Below, one piece after another: positions 12,615 through 20,739 of a stretch of DNA of 21,311 nt (the first letter of the stretch is position 1; each line of letters begins with the position of its first letter). The DNA is from DASPTT01 sp035623275 (GTDB lineage Bacteria; Actinomycetota; Acidimicrobiia; Acidimicrobiales; UBA8190). The translations under genes and the position numbers were made by a program. The notes beneath the pieces were generated by a model that worked only from the letters and a program-made list of their open reading frames with translations, was not told the origin of the DNA and ran no database searches. The stretch spans positions 1 to 21,311 of the forward strand of contig DASPTT010000124.1 in NCBI GenBank assembly GCA_035623275.1, read 5' to 3'.

Positions 12615-14219
12615 ATGACCACGATCGAGACCCTGCGGTCCGTCGGCGCAGGACGGCGACGTCGTTTCCCGTGGCTGCTGTCGGTCGCCAGCGTCCTCGT
12701 GGTCCTGGTGCTCCTCTCCCCCCTTGCGTTGATCATCGTCCAGGCGGTCCAGGCCGGAGGGCGCCAGGTGTGGTCGCTGCTCGATCGGTCCTTCGTGGCG
12801 ACGTTGCTCTGGAACACGGTGCGACTTGCGGTCGTGGTGACGGTCCTCACCGCGCTCATCGGCACCGGCGCGGCGTGGCTCACCGAGCGCACCGCGCTCC
12901 CCGGGCGGCGGGCGTGGGAGGTGCTGCTGATCATCCCGATCGTCATCCCCGACTTCGTGCTCGCCTGGACCTGGTCCTCGGTCTTCCCGGCCGTCCACGG
13001 CTTCTGGGGCGCCGTCCTGGTGATGACCCTGCACCTCTATCCGCTCGTCTACCTGCCGATGGCCGCGGCCTTCCGGGCGGCGGACCCGGGCCAGGAGGAA
13101 GCCGCCCGCAGCCTGGGCCTGTCGCGGCTCTCCGCGTGGCTGCGCATCAGCGTGCGCCAGGCCCGCACCACGCTGCTCGGCGGGTGCCTCCTCGTGTGCC
13201 TGGCCCTGCTCGCCTACTACGGCGCCTTCGAGAACCTCCGCTACCAGACCTTCACCACGGCGATCTTCGGCGAGCTCCAGACCAGCTTCGCCCCCGCGGT
13301 GGCCTCCGCGCTGTCCCTCGTCCTCGTCGCCCTGTCGGTGCTCGTGCTCGCCGGCGAGGCGGTCTTCCGCGAGCGCGGCCGGCTCCAGCGTTCGGGCCCC
13401 ATGGTCCCCCGGCCCCACGTCCCCGTCCCCCTGGGCCGATGGATGGTCGTCGCCGAGCTCGGTCTCGGCGCCCTGGTGGGGCTGGCCCTGGCCTTCCCCG
13501 TCGCGGTAGTCGTCTACTGGATGGCCGCCGGCGGGTCGTCGACGGTCCCCGCCGCCGTGTCGTTCGGGGCCGCGATCGGCTACACGGTGCTCTACAGCGC
13601 GCTGGGCGCCCTGATCGCCACGGCCCTGGCGCTCCCGGTGTCGCTGCTGGCCACCCGCCACCAACGGCGCTGGTCGGCCGCGCTCGAGCGCTCCACATTC
13701 GTCGTCCAGGCCGTGCCCGGCGTTGTCGTCGGGCTCGCCCTGGTCTACTTGGCCGCGCACTACATGGGCTTCCTCTACCAGAGCCCGGAGCTGCTGGTGG
13801 CCGCCTACGCGCTGATGTTCTTCCCCCTCGGGCTGGTGGCCGTGTCCGCCTCGGTCGCCCGGGCGTCGCCCAGGCTCGAGGAGGCAGGCCGCTCCCTCGG
13901 CCGCGGGCCCCTCGCCGTGCGCCTGCACGTCACCTTGCCCCTGCTGGCGCCGGGCATCGCAGCCGCGTTCTGCTTCGTCTTCCTCACGGCGGTCACCGAG
14001 CTCACCGCCACGCTCCTGCTCGTCCCCACCGGTGTGCAGACGCTGGCCACCCAGTTCTGGGCGTATGCCGAGGAGGGCGTCTCCTTCGGCGCGGCAGCCC
14101 CCTACGCGGCGACGATGATGGTGATGTCGGTGGTGCCCGCGTTCCTCCTCGGCCGGTGGTTCGACCGCCGCTTCAGCACGGCGTCCGGCGGCACCTCGAT
14201 CCTGGGCGGTGGGACGTGA
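12615..14219 (+). CDS. fbpB: Fused two-domain permease of an iron(III)-type ABC transporter (second copy)
   Basis: Second FbpB-type permease, 534 residues with two MetI-like halves. The first helix is WLLSVASVLVVLVLLSPLAL. EAA loops that contact the ATPase are QEEAARSLGLSRLSAWLRI near residue 160 and LEEAGRSLGRGPLAVRLHV near residue 421. The VIPDFVLAWTW and LHLYPLVYLPMA segments are typical of this family. A basic, proline-containing cytoplasmic loop (FRERGRLQRSGPMVPRPHV) joins the halves. Start ATG 12615 follows GGGAACGG; an upstream GTG at 12603 would add four residues but falls in the hairpin. The stop TGA overlaps the next gene's GTG start by three bases, so translation is coupled. It differs from the first permease in loops but shares its architecture. 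Confidence 0.91.
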   Translation: MTTIETLRSVGAGRRRRFPWLLSVASVLVVLVLLSPLALIIVQAVQAGGRQVWSLLDRSFVATLLWNTVRLAVVVTVLTALIGTGAAWLTERTALPGRRAWEVLLIIPIVIPDFVLAWTWSSVFPAVHGFWGAVLVMTLHLYPLVYLPMAAAFRAADPGQEEAARSLGLSRLSAWLRISVRQARTTLLGGCLLVCLALLAYYGAFENLRYQTFTTAIFGELQTSFAPAVASALSLVLVALSVLVLAGEAVFRERGRLQRSGPMVPRPHVPVPLGRWMVVAELGLGALVGLALAFPVAVVVYWMAAGGSSTVPAAVSFGAAIGYTVLYSALGALIATALALPVSLLATRHQRRWSAALERSTFVVQAVPGVVVGLALVYLAAHYMGFLYQSPELLVAAYALMFFPLGLVAVSASVARASPRLEEAGRSLGRGPLAVRLHVTLPLLAPGIAAAFCFVFLTAVTELTATLLLVPTGVQTLATQFWAYAEEGVSFGAAAPYAATMMVMSVVPAFLLGRWFDRRFSTASGGTSILGGGT

Positions 14220-15301
14220 GCACCATCGCGTGCCGCCGCCTCGCCAAGTCCTTCGGGAGCGTCCCGGTCATCGGGGACCTCGACCTCGACGTCCCCGAAG
14301 GGGCGGTGGTCACCATCCTCGGCGAGTCCGGGAGCGGCAAGACGACCCTGCTTCGGCTGATCGCGGGGTTCGAGCGGCCCGACCGGGGGACGATCACGCT
14401 CGGCGACGACGTCGTCGACTCCGACCGTCGCTTCGTCCCGCCAGAGCGCCGCCGCATCGGCTACGTCGCCCAGGAGGGCAACCTCTTCCCGCACCTCACG
14501 GTGGCCAAGAACGTCGCCTTCGGGCTGTCGCGCCGCCAGCGGACGTCGGGACGCGTCGCCGAGCTCCTCGAGCTCGTCGGGCTCGGCGACCTCGGCAGGC
14601 GCTTTCCCCACGAGCTCTCCGGCGGGCAGCAGCAGCGGGTCGCTCTGGCTCGGGCGCTCGCGCCCCGGCCGCAGGTCGTGCTCCTCGACGAGCCGTTCTC
14701 CTCGCTCGACGCCGGCCTGCGCTCGTCGCTGCGCTTCGACGTGATGCGGATCCTGCGCGACCGGCGCGCCACCACCGTGTTCGTCACCCACGACCAGCAG
14801 GAGGCGCTGTCGGTGGCCGACCTGGTGGGCCTCATGGAGGGCGGCCGCATCCGCCAATTCGCCGCGCCCGAGGTGCTCTACGGCCGCCCGGCCGACGTCA
14901 CCGTGGCCCGGTTCCTCGGCGAGGCCAACATCGTGCCCGGCACCGTGGGGCGCGGCGTCGCCGACACGCCGATCGGGACGCTGCGCCTCGCCGAGGGCGA
15001 CGGGCCCGTCACCGGCCCGGCCGACGTGCTCGTGCGACCCGAGCAGATCACCCTGCGACCACTGCGCGACGGCCGCGGCGCGCCCGGACAGCTCACCGGC
15101 CGCGTGGTCCACCGGGAGTACTACGGCCACGACTGCGTGGTGCTCGTCGCCGTCGACGGGACCGACCAGCCGCTTCGGGTGCGCTGCGCCGGGCGCGCAC
15201 CGGCGGAGGTCGGGGACGTGGTGGCGGTGTCGGCCGACGGCGATGCGGTCGCCTGGCCCGCTGCGTCCGGCGATCGGCCGTCGGCGCAGCAGTCCGGTTA
15301 G
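14216..15301 (+). CDS. fbpC: ABC transporter ATPase, iron(III)-type (second copy)
   Basis: Cytoplasmic ATPase (361 aa) for the second permease. GTG 14216 overlaps the permease stop (GTGA). Walker A GESGSGKTT is at 36-44; the Q-loop is in GYVAQEGNLFPHL; the signature LSGGQ is at 134-138; Walker B VVLLDEP carries Asp158 and Glu159; the H-loop is His192. The FERPDRGTITLGDDVV and RRFVPPERRRIGYV segments are typical of FbpC. The tail has two parts of the regulatory domain (VLVRPEQITLRPL and RVVHREYYGHDCVVLVAVDG). It closely parallels the first ATPase, with Walker A at the same residue numbers and a shared GYVAQEG-L-PHL-V-NVAFGL pattern, but lacks the PAEPSG linker. No terminator is obvious; the next gene starts 64 bp on. 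Confidence 0.93.
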   Translation: MSTIACRRLAKSFGSVPVIGDLDLDVPEGAVVTILGESGSGKTTLLRLIAGFERPDRGTITLGDDVVDSDRRFVPPERRRIGYVAQEGNLFPHLTVAKNVAFGLSRRQRTSGRVAELLELVGLGDLGRRFPHELSGGQQQRVALARALAPRPQVVLLDEPFSSLDAGLRSSLRFDVMRILRDRRATTVFVTHDQQEALSVADLVGLMEGGRIRQFAAPEVLYGRPADVTVARFLGEANIVPGTVGRGVADTPIGTLRLAEGDGPVTGPADVLVRPEQITLRPLRDGRGAPGQLTGRVVHREYYGHDCVVLVAVDGTDQPLRVRCAGRAPAEVGDVVAVSADGDAVAWPAASGDRPSAQQSG

Positions 15302-15340
15302 ACGCCCGAAGACCTCGGCCGTCGCAGCACGCCGGTGTCT

Positions 15341-15346
15341 TATGAT
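15341..15346 (+). promoter_or_regulatory. -10 element before the propeller lipoprotein gene
   Basis: TATGAT at 15341-15346 differs from TATAAT at one base. No good -35 lies 16-18 bp upstream. The predicted start point near 15353 is only about 13 bp before the GTG at 15366, so the message would be nearly leaderless. Confidence 0.45.
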
Positions 15347-15365
15347 GACGCCGGCGTGAGCCGAG

Positions 15366-17006
15366 GTGGCGGTCGAGCACCTGGGGGGGTCCGGTTTGCG
15401 GTCGACGTCCGCGCGTGGGTGGGGATCGAGGACGAGAGGGCGTCGGCCCACCGGCCGTCGCGGCCGACACACGGCCGGTGTCCTGCTGGCCCTGAGCATG
15501 CTGGCGGCCGGCTGCGGCGCCACGGCGACGGGCACGGACGCGCGTCCCGGCGCCGCCCCCACCGCCCCCGGTCCCTGGGACTGGCCCACCTACGGGCACG
15601 ACGCCCAGCACACCTTCGCGGGACGCACGACGCTCACCGCCGCCACCGTGCGCACGCTGCGCAAGGCCTGGTTCTTCCCGACCGGCGACGCGGTGACGGC
15701 CACGCCCACCGTCGTCGACGGCACCGTCTACGTGGGGTCGTGGGACGACGACTTCTACGCCATCGACCTGCGGACGGGGAAGCTGCGGTGGAAGGTCCGG
15801 CTCAAGTCGCAGGACGCGGTCACCCCGTACCCGGGGGAGGCGGTCCGCGACACCACCTCGGACGGCGGCCTCGTCACGTCGTCGGCCTGGTTCGAGCCCG
15901 GTGCGGGCGCTCGTCCGCCCCTGGTGCTCTTCGGCGGCGGCTACACGCTCTATGCCCTCGACGCGGACAACGGCGCGCTGTACTGGGAGCACGACTACAC
16001 GGGACGACCCGAGCAGCCACCCGATCCCGATACGGACGGGACGCGCATCTTCTCGTCGCCGGTGGTGGCCGACGGCAACGTGATCTTCGGCGTGGACGTC
16101 GACGGCGACAAGGGCTACGGGGGCTACATCGTCGGCGCCAGCCTGGAGAGCGGCAACCCGGTGTGGGAGTACCAGACGGACGTCGACGGCGCCGGTCACG
16201 TGCTCGACGACGGGTGCGGCAACGTCTGGTCCTCGGGCACGCTCCTGCCGGCCCAGAAGCTGGTGGTGTTCGGCACGGCCGACTGCGACTTCTCCAACAC
16301 CGCGCCGATGTCGGAGTCCATGATCGCCCTGCACGTCGACGACGGGACACTGGCCTGGCAGTACCGGCCGGCACGCACCGACGACAAGTGCGACTTCGAC
16401 TTCGGCGCGACGGCCAACGCTGGGCTGTCGGCGGACGGCGAGGCCACGTTCCTCGGCGAGGGGAGCAAGGACGGCACCTACTACTCGGTCGATCCACGCA
16501 CCGGACAACTCCGGTGGGCGACCAACGTGGTCTTCGGCGGGTTCGCGGGCGGCTTCATGGCGACCACCGCCTACGACGGGCGGCGGGTCTACGGGTCCAC
16601 CGGCGTCGGCGACTTCGGACGCTTCGAGAGCAACGGGTCGAAGGTGTGCGACCCCGCCGACCCCAGGGACACGCCCGCCCAGAACCCCACCGTGCACGCG
16701 TTCGACGCCCGCAGCGGCGCGGTCCTCTGGCACGCGGACGGCGCCGCCTCGTTCGCGCCCACGACGGTCGCGGGCGGCATGACGTTCAACGGCCTGTCCC
16801 TGGTGGCCAAGGCGCTGCAGGTGCGCTCCGCCGCCACCGGTCAGGTCATCATCGAGGTGCCCCTGCCCCAGGCGAATTGGTCGGGGATCGCCACGGTGGG
16901 CGACGCGCTCGTGCTCGGGCTCGGATCGTCCTACGACGGCCGCTCCTCGGGCATCGAGGTGCTCACGCCCGACGGGGCACCGCCGGTGGTCCCGACGTCC
17001 CCCTGA
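15366..17006 (+). CDS. PQQ-type beta-propeller lipoprotein (exported)
   Basis: Exported beta-propeller protein of the PQQ-repeat (BamB/quinoprotein-like) superfamily, 546 aa from GTG 15366. The N-terminal 30 residues are basic and Gly-rich; then comes AGVLLALSMLAAGC, a lipoprotein signal with Cys50. TTG 15396, after a G-run, is an alternative start and seems as likely. Blade motifs recur: VYVGSWDDDFYAIDLRTGKL with RWKVRL, YTLYALDADNGALYWEHDY, YIVGASLESGNPVWEYQT, MIALHVDDGTLAWQY, YYSVDPRTGQLRWAT and VHAFDARSGAVLWHADG. A cysteine pair lies in DDGCGNV and ADCDF. It does not show the full catalytic set of methanol-type dehydrogenases that I could verify, so enzyme versus scaffold is open. It follows the iron operon but has its own -10 element. 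Confidence 0.85.
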   Translation: MAVEHLGGSGLRSTSARGWGSRTRGRRPTGRRGRHTAGVLLALSMLAAGCGATATGTDARPGAAPTAPGPWDWPTYGHDAQHTFAGRTTLTAATVRTLRKAWFFPTGDAVTATPTVVDGTVYVGSWDDDFYAIDLRTGKLRWKVRLKSQDAVTPYPGEAVRDTTSDGGLVTSSAWFEPGAGARPPLVLFGGGYTLYALDADNGALYWEHDYTGRPEQPPDPDTDGTRIFSSPVVADGNVIFGVDVDGDKGYGGYIVGASLESGNPVWEYQTDVDGAGHVLDDGCGNVWSSGTLLPAQKLVVFGTADCDFSNTAPMSESMIALHVDDGTLAWQYRPARTDDKCDFDFGATANAGLSADGEATFLGEGSKDGTYYSVDPRTGQLRWATNVVFGGFAGGFMATTAYDGRRVYGSTGVGDFGRFESNGSKVCDPADPRDTPAQNPTVHAFDARSGAVLWHADGAASFAPTTVAGGMTFNGLSLVAKALQVRSAATGQVIIEVPLPQANWSGIATVGDALVLGLGSSYDGRSSGIEVLTPDGAPPVVPTSP

Positions 17007-17011
17007 TCCGT

Positions 17012-17025
17012 CGCCCTTCGGGGCG
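17012..17025 (+). terminator. Small hairpin with TTCG loop after the propeller gene
   Basis: CGCCC (17012-17016) and GGGCG (17021-17025) form a 5-bp stem closed by a stable TTCG loop, six bases past the stop and followed by TT. It is short, so termination is plausible but not certain. Confidence 0.4.
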
Positions 17026-17139
17026 TTCCGGCGTCGGGCATCGAGCGCACGAGCAGGCGACGGCGCTGGCCGCCCCACCGTCGGCGGGGGTCCGCCAGGA
17101 GCCCTTCGACCCTTGTCGCCGTCGCGGCCCCAGCCCACC

Positions 17140-18129
17140 ATGGCCCCGGTGAAGGTCGTCGTCCAGGACCGGTACGGGCCGCCGGACGTGCTCGAGGTGC
17201 GTCGGGTGGCGCCACCCATCCCCGGGCAGGGCGAGGTGCGAGTCCGCGTGCGCGCCATCGCGCTGAACCCGGCCGACTGGCACGTGGTGCGGGGCCTGCC
17301 GTACCTGGCACGCATCGCCTTCGGCCTCCGCAGACCCGCGGACCGGTTGCGCGGGACGGACGTGGCCGGCGAGGTGGACGCGGTCGGCGCCGGCGTCACC
17401 CTCCACCGGCCCGGGGACCGCGTGTTCGGCTGGTGCAAGGGCGCGCCCTTCGCGGAGCTCGTCTGCGTCCGGGAGGATCAGGTCGCGGCGATGCCCGCCA
17501 ACCTCTCCTTCGAGCAGGCCGCAGCCGTGCCGCTGGCCGCCACGACCGCGCTGCAGGCGTTGCGGGACAAGGGCCGGATCCGGCCGGGCGATCGGGTGCT
17601 GGTCAACGGCGCGTCCGGCGGTGTCGGCACCTTCGCCGTCCAGATCGCCAAGTGGTGGGGCGCGGAGGTCACCGGCGTGTGCAGCCCGAGGAACGCGGAC
17701 CTCGTCCGCTCTCTGGGTGCCGACCACGTCATCGACTACACGGCGGAGGATTTCACCAGGCGCGACGCCGCGTTCGACTGCATCCTCGACAACGTGGGGA
17801 ACCACCGACTGTCCGAATGCCGGAGAGTGCTCGCCGACACGGGAACCCTCATCCCCAACAGCGGATCCGGCGGTCGCTGGTTCGGGCCCCTGGGCACGGT
17901 GGCGAGAGCGACGGTGATGGACGCCTTGGTGCGCCAACGGCTCCGCCCGTTCTTCACCAAGGCCAACCGAGGGGACCTGCTGGTCCTGAAGGACCTGATC
18001 GAGGCCGGCTCGGTCACGCCCGTCGTGGACCGCGTCTATCGATTCGACGAGATCCCCGCGGCAATCCGCCACCTGGAGACGGGCCGGGCGCGCGGCAAGG
18101 TCGTCGTCTCGCTGCCGGGGTCGTCGTGA
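17140..18129 (+). CDS. MDR-family NAD(P)-dependent quinone/alcohol oxidoreductase
   Basis: Medium-chain dehydrogenase/reductase of the zinc-free quinone oxidoreductase branch (329 aa), which probably uses NADPH to reduce quinones or enones. The N-terminal GroES-like domain reads VVVQDRYGPPDVLEVRRV and RVRAIALNPADWHVVRG, with GTDVAGEVDAVGAGV and RPGDRVFG. The Rossmann domain begins near residue 145 with RVLVNGASGGVGTFAVQIAK and continues with GAEVTGVCSPRN and GADHVIDYT. The Cys/His zinc ligands of classical alcohol dehydrogenases are absent. The C-terminal part (PVVDRVYRFDEIPAAIRHLE and GKVVVSL) is typical. Start ATG 17140 has no clear ribosome site; GTG 17152 is an alternative. It is convergent with the DUF5996 gene, and its substrate cannot be read from the context. 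Confidence 0.9.
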   Translation: MAPVKVVVQDRYGPPDVLEVRRVAPPIPGQGEVRVRVRAIALNPADWHVVRGLPYLARIAFGLRRPADRLRGTDVAGEVDAVGAGVTLHRPGDRVFGWCKGAPFAELVCVREDQVAAMPANLSFEQAAAVPLAATTALQALRDKGRIRPGDRVLVNGASGGVGTFAVQIAKWWGAEVTGVCSPRNADLVRSLGADHVIDYTAEDFTRRDAAFDCILDNVGNHRLSECRRVLADTGTLIPNSGSGGRWFGPLGTVARATVMDALVRQRLRPFFTKANRGDLLVLKDLIEAGSVTPVVDRVYRFDEIPAAIRHLETGRARGKVVVSLPGSS

Positions 18130-18139
18130 ACCGGGCCCG

Positions 18140-18174
18140 GCGCACACCGTGACCGCCGGCGCCGGTGTCAGCGC
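18140..18174. terminator. Stem-loop between convergent genes
   Basis: GCGC-ACACCG (18140-18149) can pair with CGGTGT-CA-GCGC (18163-18174), with a two-base bulge, around a 13-base loop that is itself GC-rich. It lies between the oxidoreductase stop and the DUF5996 stop, where a two-way terminator is expected. There is no T-run. Confidence 0.35.
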
Positions 18175-19094
18175 ACCGGCGGAGGACGCCCGTCCAACGT
18201 GGCCGAGAGGGCCGGGTCCCACTCGCAGGCGGTGCAGGAGTGGCGGGCCGCCGACCGGGCGAACCCCACGGCCGCGTTCCACGGGTCCTCGGACGAGCAG
18301 ACGTCGTCCCAGTCGAGGAGATACTCACCGAGATCCTGCTCCCAACGCGCCGCGGGCGGCTCGAGCGTCGCCGACGCGTACCCGGGCGGCGCGGGATGGG
18401 CGTAGGCGTAGAAGGCCGCCCTCGGGTAGCGGTGATCGCCCGGCCACCAGCCGACGGCCACCTCCTGGGCGTCCATGGCATTGCGCATGATGAAGTCCGA
18501 GGACGGCGGCGTTGCCGGCTCACCCGAGAACAGGTTGAAGGCGAGGTCGAACGATCCCCACCAGGCGTTGACCGGCGTGGAGCGGCCGCGGAAGGGCGCC
18601 CGGACGGCCGCCAGCACCGCGCCGGCGCGGGTGGCGGCGGCGAAGTACGCGCCCACGTGCGCCGGATCGTACGTGGCGTGCTCGTCGTCCTCGTCGAGCG
18701 GGGCGGTCCACGGCACCTCTTGCGGCCGGGGGTCGAAGGCGAGCGGCCCGACCAGCGCGTGCACCTCGTCCAGGACCTGGCGGGTCACGGCGCCCACCGG
18801 CCGGTCGGGCGTCAGCGGCACGACACGCCGGCGGCCGTCGCTGTGCTCGAGGACGGTCCGGTGCGCGTGCAGGTCGACCACCACCACCAAAGCGCCCGAG
18901 CCGTCGGGGGCCGGCAGCGGCAGGGTCTCCCACCCGCGGGCCGTGAGGCGGAGGGCCGCGTGCTGGAGCTGCGGCTCGGGTGGCGCCAGAGCGACTGCCA
19001 GCTTGCCGAGGACCTGGGTGTGCGCGTGGAGCGTGTCCCGGGTGGCACGCCATCGCTCGTAGGGGATGGGGGTCCAGGCCGGCCCGCGGGACAC
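18168..19094 (-). CDS. DUF5996 family protein
   Basis: Member of the DUF5996 family, a widespread bacterial family without known function (308 aa, GTG start at 19094-19092). Family blocks are visible: PIPYERWRATRDTLHAHTQV with LGKLAVAL near the start, LRLTARGWETLPLP, VDLHAHRTVLEHSDGRRRVV, PLDEDDEHATYDPAHVGAYF, FRGRSTPVNAWWGSFDLAFN with LFSG, and a late EVAVGWWPGDHRYPRAAFYA with YAHPAPPGY. The last 45 residues vary and include two cysteines (SCTAC). No signal peptide or membrane helix is seen, so it is probably cytosolic. GTG 19094 has only a close GAGG before it. It lies 75 bp after the MFS exporter gene on the same strand and may share its transcript. Confidence 0.9.
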   Translation of the reverse strand: MSRGPAWTPIPYERWRATRDTLHAHTQVLGKLAVALAPPEPQLQHAALRLTARGWETLPLPAPDGSGALVVVVDLHAHRTVLEHSDGRRRVVPLTPDRPVGAVTRQVLDEVHALVGPLAFDPRPQEVPWTAPLDEDDEHATYDPAHVGAYFAAATRAGAVLAAVRAPFRGRSTPVNAWWGSFDLAFNLFSGEPATPPSSDFIMRNAMDAQEVAVGWWPGDHRYPRAAFYAYAHPAPPGYASATLEPPAARWEQDLGEYLLDWDDVCSSEDPWNAAVGFARSAARHSCTACEWDPALSATLDGRPPPVR

Positions 19095-19169
19095 GGCCTC
19101 ACCGTATCCGGTGCCCGTCGGCCTCCGGCGGGTCCGGCCTCGACCGTGCGTCGGGAGAACCGAGGCGGG

Positions 19170-20681
19170 CTACAGGACGAGGTGCTCGGATGCCTCCGGC
19201 ACCTGCATGTTCTCGGTGATGTGGGCCATCTGCTCCTCGGGCGACTCCTCGGACCGCAAGAGCACCGGGGCGAGGGCGAGCCCGAGCACGACGCAGACGG
19301 CGGCGATGAGCAGGGCGAGGTCGTAGCCACGGGCGAGCGCGCTGATCAGGTCATGGCCCCCCGCCACCAGCGACCTGGTCCGATTGGTGGCGATCGTGCC
19401 GAGGACGGCCAGGCCGACGGCCCCCGCGAGCTGCTGCGAGACGTTGACGACGCCCGAGCCCAATCCGGCATCGTCGCGGGGGATCTCAGACATGGCGATC
19501 TCCAGCAGCGGCATGAACGCGGCACCGGCGCCCACGCCGAGCATCAGCAAGGCGAAGAAGACCTGCGGGAAGTACCGGGCGTGCGCGCCGGCCGAGGCGA
19601 ACAGGACCAGACCAGCGGCGACGAGGACCATGGCCGGATACATCACCCGTTTGGGCCCGAAACGGTTCACGAGTCGGGCGGTGATCCCCACGGACATCAC
19701 TGCGATGGCGGCGGTCTGCGGGAGGAATGCCAGCCCGGTGCGAACCGGGCTGAACCCGAGCACGTGCTCGAAGTAGAGGGCGCCGATGAAGAACGTCGAG
19801 AACATGCCGATGACGAGGAACCCTCGGATCACGCTCGAACCGGTCAAGGTGCGCACCTTGAGGATGCGCAGCGGCATGATCGGATTTGGAAGCCGCGATT
19901 CGAGGGCGATGAAGGCACCGAGGAGCGCCAGCGCGATCCCTGCGAAGAGCAACGTATGGGTCGATGCCCAGCCATGGGTCGACGCGGTGACGATGGCGTA
20001 GATCCCCACCATGGCCGATGCGGTGACCAGCACCGACCCGACCACGTCGACGCCTTGGCGTATGCCGATGCCGGTGTTCTCCGGCAGGAGGAGAGAACCC
20101 GAGACGAGCGTGGCGATCCCGATCGGCACGTTGACGAAGAAGATCCAGTGCCAGCTCAGGGCCTGGGTGAGCACGCCGCCGGCCAGGAGCCCGATGGAAC
20201 CGCCGCCGACCGCCACGAACACGTACGCGCTCATCGCCTTGGCCCGCTCGGACGAACGGGGGAACTCGGTGACGATGATGGCGATGATCACCGACGAGGA
20301 CAACGCGCCACCGATGCCCTGGGCGAAGCGGGCGCCGACCAGCATGCCCTGCGTGGTGGCGGAGCCACAGGCCACGGAGGCGATGGTGAACAACGACACG
20401 CCCGTCAGGAACACCCTCTTGCGACCGATGAGATCGCCGAGGCGCCCGGCCATCAGGAGGAAGCTGCCGAAGGAGATGAGATAGGCGTCGACGACCCAGG
20501 TCAGGCTGGACTGGCTGAAGTGGAGGCTGCGCTGAATGGCGGGAAGCGCCACGTTGACGATCGAGCCGTCGAGCGCGTTCATGAACATGGCCAAGCAGAC
20601 GACCACCAGCGCGACCCAGCGCCGGCGATCGCCGGGGGCGCGCGTGGCCTCGGAGATGGTCGCAGATCGCAGGTTAGTCAT
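19170..20681 (-). CDS. MFS drug exporter, DHA2 (EmrB/QacA) family
   Basis: Proton-driven membrane exporter of the DHA2 (14-helix) family, 503 aa from ATG 20681-20679. After a 30-residue cytoplasmic N-terminus ending in RRR come the first helix (WVALVVVCLAMFMNALDGSI) with the family motif LDGSIVNVALPAI, then LTWVVDAYLISFGSFLLMAG and the MFS signature GRLGDLIGRKRVF. Further on are GARFAQGIGGALSSSVIIAI and HWIFFVNVPIGIATL, another family mark. The C-terminal tail (RSEESPEEQMAHITEN) is acidic and cytosolic. Its substrate is unknown; toxic organics or antibiotics are usual. A longer frame to 20792 overlaps the divergent marR gene and was not used. A -10-like TATGAT at 20698-20693 makes the message nearly leaderless. 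MarR probably represses it. Confidence 0.95.
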   Translation of the reverse strand: MTNLRSATISEATRAPGDRRRWVALVVVCLAMFMNALDGSIVNVALPAIQRSLHFSQSSLTWVVDAYLISFGSFLLMAGRLGDLIGRKRVFLTGVSLFTIASVACGSATTQGMLVGARFAQGIGGALSSSVIIAIIVTEFPRSSERAKAMSAYVFVAVGGGSIGLLAGGVLTQALSWHWIFFVNVPIGIATLVSGSLLLPENTGIGIRQGVDVVGSVLVTASAMVGIYAIVTASTHGWASTHTLLFAGIALALLGAFIALESRLPNPIMPLRILKVRTLTGSSVIRGFLVIGMFSTFFIGALYFEHVLGFSPVRTGLAFLPQTAAIAVMSVGITARLVNRFGPKRVMYPAMVLVAAGLVLFASAGAHARYFPQVFFALLMLGVGAGAAFMPLLEIAMSEIPRDDAGLGSGVVNVSQQLAGAVGLAVLGTIATNRTRSLVAGGHDLISALARGYDLALLIAAVCVVLGLALAPVLLRSEESPEEQMAHITENMQVPEASEHLVL

Positions 20682-20694
20682 GATCCCGTGACTA
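20675..20694. promoter_or_regulatory. Inverted-repeat operator between MFS exporter and marR
   Basis: TAGTCA (20675-20680) and TGACTA (20689-20694) form a perfect inverted repeat with an eight-base centre. It covers the exporter start codon, its likely transcription start and the end of its -10 element. A second, smaller repeat (ATCA, eight bases, TGAT) adjoins at 20694-20709. The size and place fit a MarR-family site, with MarR repressing the exporter; this is inferred. Confidence 0.6.
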
Positions 20695-20698
20695 TCAT
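20693..20698 (-). promoter_or_regulatory. -10 element of the MFS exporter
   Basis: On the minus strand TATGAT reads from 20698 to 20693, about 12 bases before the exporter ATG at 20681. No clear -35 is present and no Shine-Dalgarno precedes the ATG, which fits a leaderless or nearly leaderless message, common in actinomycetes. Confidence 0.45.
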
Positions 20699-20739
20699 AG
20701 GAGTGTGATGGAGATGGCCGCACACGGGGGGCTTCGGCC

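Noticed and set aside
11439..13928. Long open frame on the minus strand across fbpA and the second permease (about 829 codons)
   Set aside because: The plus strand encodes intact FbpA and permease proteins; the antisense peptide has no domain or hydrophobic pattern.
12671..14218. Extended plus-strand frame before the second ATPase
   Set aside because: The part before 14216 is out of frame with the permease and is a shadow; the ATPase begins at GTG 14216 with normal coupling.
18165..20708. Long plus-strand open frame opposite the DUF5996 and MFS genes (about 847 codons)
   Set aside because: Peptide is Gly/Arg/Glu/Asp/His-rich antisense of two well-identified proteins.
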